Assembly (NCBI GenBank): GCA_900770515.1
Contig: CAAHDP010000217.1
Coordinates: 1-6,455, forward strand
Direction of reading: 5' to 3'
From: an uncultured Prevotella sp.
GTDB lineage: Bacteria; Bacteroidota; Bacteroidia; Bacteroidales; Bacteroidaceae
DNA length: 6,455 bases
The position numbers and the translations under genes are program-made. A model generated the notes under the pieces. That model saw only the letters and a program-made list of their open reading frames with translations. It was not told the origin of the DNA and ran no database searches. Below are positions 5,671 to 6,455 of this stretch, one piece after another; the stretch's first letter is position 1; each line of letters starts with the position of its first letter.

Positions 5671-5701
5671 TTGCAGATTCCGGAAAAAGGATGTAACTTT
5701 G
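5671..5701 (+). promoter_or_regulatory. fldA promoter
   Basis: TAACTTTG at 5694-5701 is a full match to the Bacteroidota -7 box, followed by CAC. TTG at 5671-5673 stands in the -33 position, with about 20 bases between. The spacer contains the 8-bp palindrome TTCCGGAA (5678-5685), which also occurs at 5585-5592. Transcription would start near 5707, giving a leader of about 35 bases with AAGGA just before the ATG. Confidence 0.75.
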
Positions 5702-5742
5702 CACCCGGAAATAAAAATGTAACTAAAAGAGATTAAGGACAA

Positions 5743-6237
5743 ATGAAAACAACTATCGTAATTTATGGCTCTTCCACTGGCTCATGCCAGTCGATTGCCG
5801 AAACCATCGCCTCTAAGTTGGGCGTGGAAGCAGTAGATGTAGCTAACATCGATGATGCTACTATCGCAAGTCATGAGAATCTTCTTCTCGGTACTTCTAC
5901 ATGGGGTGCCGGCGAGATGCAGGATGACTGGTATGATGGCGTGAAGACGCTGAAGAGTGCCGGCTTGGCTGGCAAGACCGTGGCCTTGTTTGGTTGTGGC
6001 GACAGCGAGTCTTATCCTGATACTTTCTGCGGTGGCATGAAGGAGCTCTATGATGCTGCTGTTGAGGCTGGTGCTACCGTATTGCCTGGTGTTTCTACAG
6101 ATGGATACACCTATGATGACAGTGAGGCTGTTGAGGACGGCAAGTTCCTAGGACTCGCACTCGACGAGGTGAATGAGGACGACAAGACTGAGGAGCGCAT
6201 CGATGCCTGGCTCGAGGTCGTCAAGCCAGTGTTATAA
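5743..6237 (+). CDS. fldA: Flavodoxin FldA, long-chain type
   Basis: This 164-residue cytoplasmic FMN protein carries single electrons between redox enzymes such as pyruvate:ferredoxin oxidoreductase-type systems and their partners. The FMN phosphate loop is GSSTGSCQSIAE (residues 9-20), with Cys15 where many flavodoxins have Thr. The first isoalloxazine-flanking loop is TSTWGAGEMQDDW with Trp54. The second is GCGDSESYPDTFCGGM with Tyr91, the usual stacking aromatic. The insertion at about 117-147 (GVSTDGYTYDDSEAV onward) marks the long-chain class. The length and all motifs are normal, and the acidic composition fits the family. It has its own promoter and is followed 81 bases later by a DUF2023-type gene, as in Porphyromonas gingivalis, after a strong hairpin. 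Confidence 0.97.
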   Translation: MKTTIVIYGSSTGSCQSIAETIASKLGVEAVDVANIDDATIASHENLLLGTSTWGAGEMQDDWYDGVKTLKSAGLAGKTVALFGCGDSESYPDTFCGGMKELYDAAVEAGATVLPGVSTDGYTYDDSEAVEDGKFLGLALDEVNEDDKTEERIDAWLEVVKPVL

Positions 6238-6255
6238 TTTTTTCTAAAATATTTT

Positions 6256-6293
6256 TCAAGAATTGGAGAATGACGGAATTCTCTGATTCTTGA
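6256..6293 (+). terminator. 16-bp hairpin between fldA and the DUF2023 gene (terminator or attenuator)
   Basis: Arms 6256-6271 and 6278-6293 pair over 16 positions with only two G-T wobbles and a 6-base loop. The stem is TCAAGAAT plus GGAGAAT against ATTCTC plus ATTCTTGA. Only TTTAAAT follows, so as a Rho-independent terminator it is weak on T content. No TAnnTTTG box is seen before the next gene. Partial termination or transcript stabilisation is therefore as likely as a full stop. Confidence 0.6.
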
Positions 6294-6318
6294 TTTAAAT
6301 ACAATAAATTCGGATAGT

Positions 6319-6455
6319 ATGCAGCAGGAAATCGCAACACCAGTAGATTTGAAGGTTCTGATGAATCATATATATGAATATAAGAAGGGCGTGCGCCGCC
6401 TGGTGCTCTACACCTTCAACAAGAAATATGAGTCTTTTGCCATAACAAGATTAGA
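6319..6455 (+). CDS. DUF2023-type (PG1857-like) protein, 5' part only
   Basis: The reading frame starts at ATG 6319 and is cut by the window end after 45 codons. It begins MQQEIATPVDLKVLMNHIYE, then YKKGVRRLVLYTF and YESFAITRL. This matches my memory of the small DUF2023 family (about 120 residues), whose members sit next to flavodoxin in Porphyromonas, Bacteroides and Prevotella. Its function is unknown. The constant pairing suggests a role with flavodoxin, such as partner binding or regulation, but that is inference. No ribosome site or separate promoter is evident, so it is probably read through from fldA past the hairpin at 6256-6293. Confidence 0.8.
   Translation, partial: MQQEIATPVDLKVLMNHIYEYKKGVRRLVLYTFNKKYESFAITRL

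Noticed and set aside
1..6455. Insertion sequences, tRNA or rRNA genes
   Set aside because: No transposase-like protein, terminal inverted repeats with target duplications, tRNA cloverleaf or rRNA sequence was recognised on either strand.

Overview
The window looks like a chromosomal segment of a Bacteroidota bacterium, most likely Prevotella/Segatella. Three things point there. Promoters carry the Bacteroidota -7 box TAnnTTTG and genes mostly lack strong Shine-Dalgarno sites. Two lipoproteins have a Cys-Ser-Asp-Asp start after the signal peptide. A long-chain flavodoxin is followed by a DUF2023-type gene, a pairing known from Porphyromonas and relatives. The genus is an inference; no rRNA or marker gene is present.

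Left part (1-1860, all minus strand): a start-less C-terminal fragment of an ATPase (1-161) runs off the left edge. Upstream of it in transcription order lies a compact operon read leftward: a short two-helix membrane ORF, a four-helix membrane protein with a C-terminal LuxR-type HTH, and a DEDDh exonuclease. They are linked by 4-base overlaps (GTGA, ATGA). The first two ORFs look like two pieces of one six-helix membrane-bound regulator, split exactly at a run of six G.

Middle (1860-4850, plus strand): a divergent promoter drives two lipoproteins. The first is an Ntn-type linear amide C-N hydrolase (choloylglycine hydrolase/penicillin acyltransferase-like) with an internal Gly-Cys site. The second, 57 bases downstream and more AT-rich, resembles the leukocidin/hemolysin family of beta-barrel pore-forming proteins. 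Both carry an acidic stretch after the lipid-anchored Cys that resembles the surface-export signal of Bacteroidota, so I infer a surface-exposed pair. An 11-bp perfect hairpin containing the stop codons of both converging reading frames closes this unit.

Right part (4845-6455): a decayed DUF4143-type AAA ATPase (minus strand) has lost its ATPase domain and a further internal piece. Its promoter region holds three palindromes of the TTTTAGGAT/ATCCTAAAA type, centred exactly 41 bp apart. Then come a standard promoter, flavodoxin fldA, a strong 16-bp hairpin, and the start of a DUF2023-type gene cut by the window end.

The most interesting points are the split regulator at the G6 tract, the candidate surface amidase/pore-former pair, and the helically phased palindrome array.
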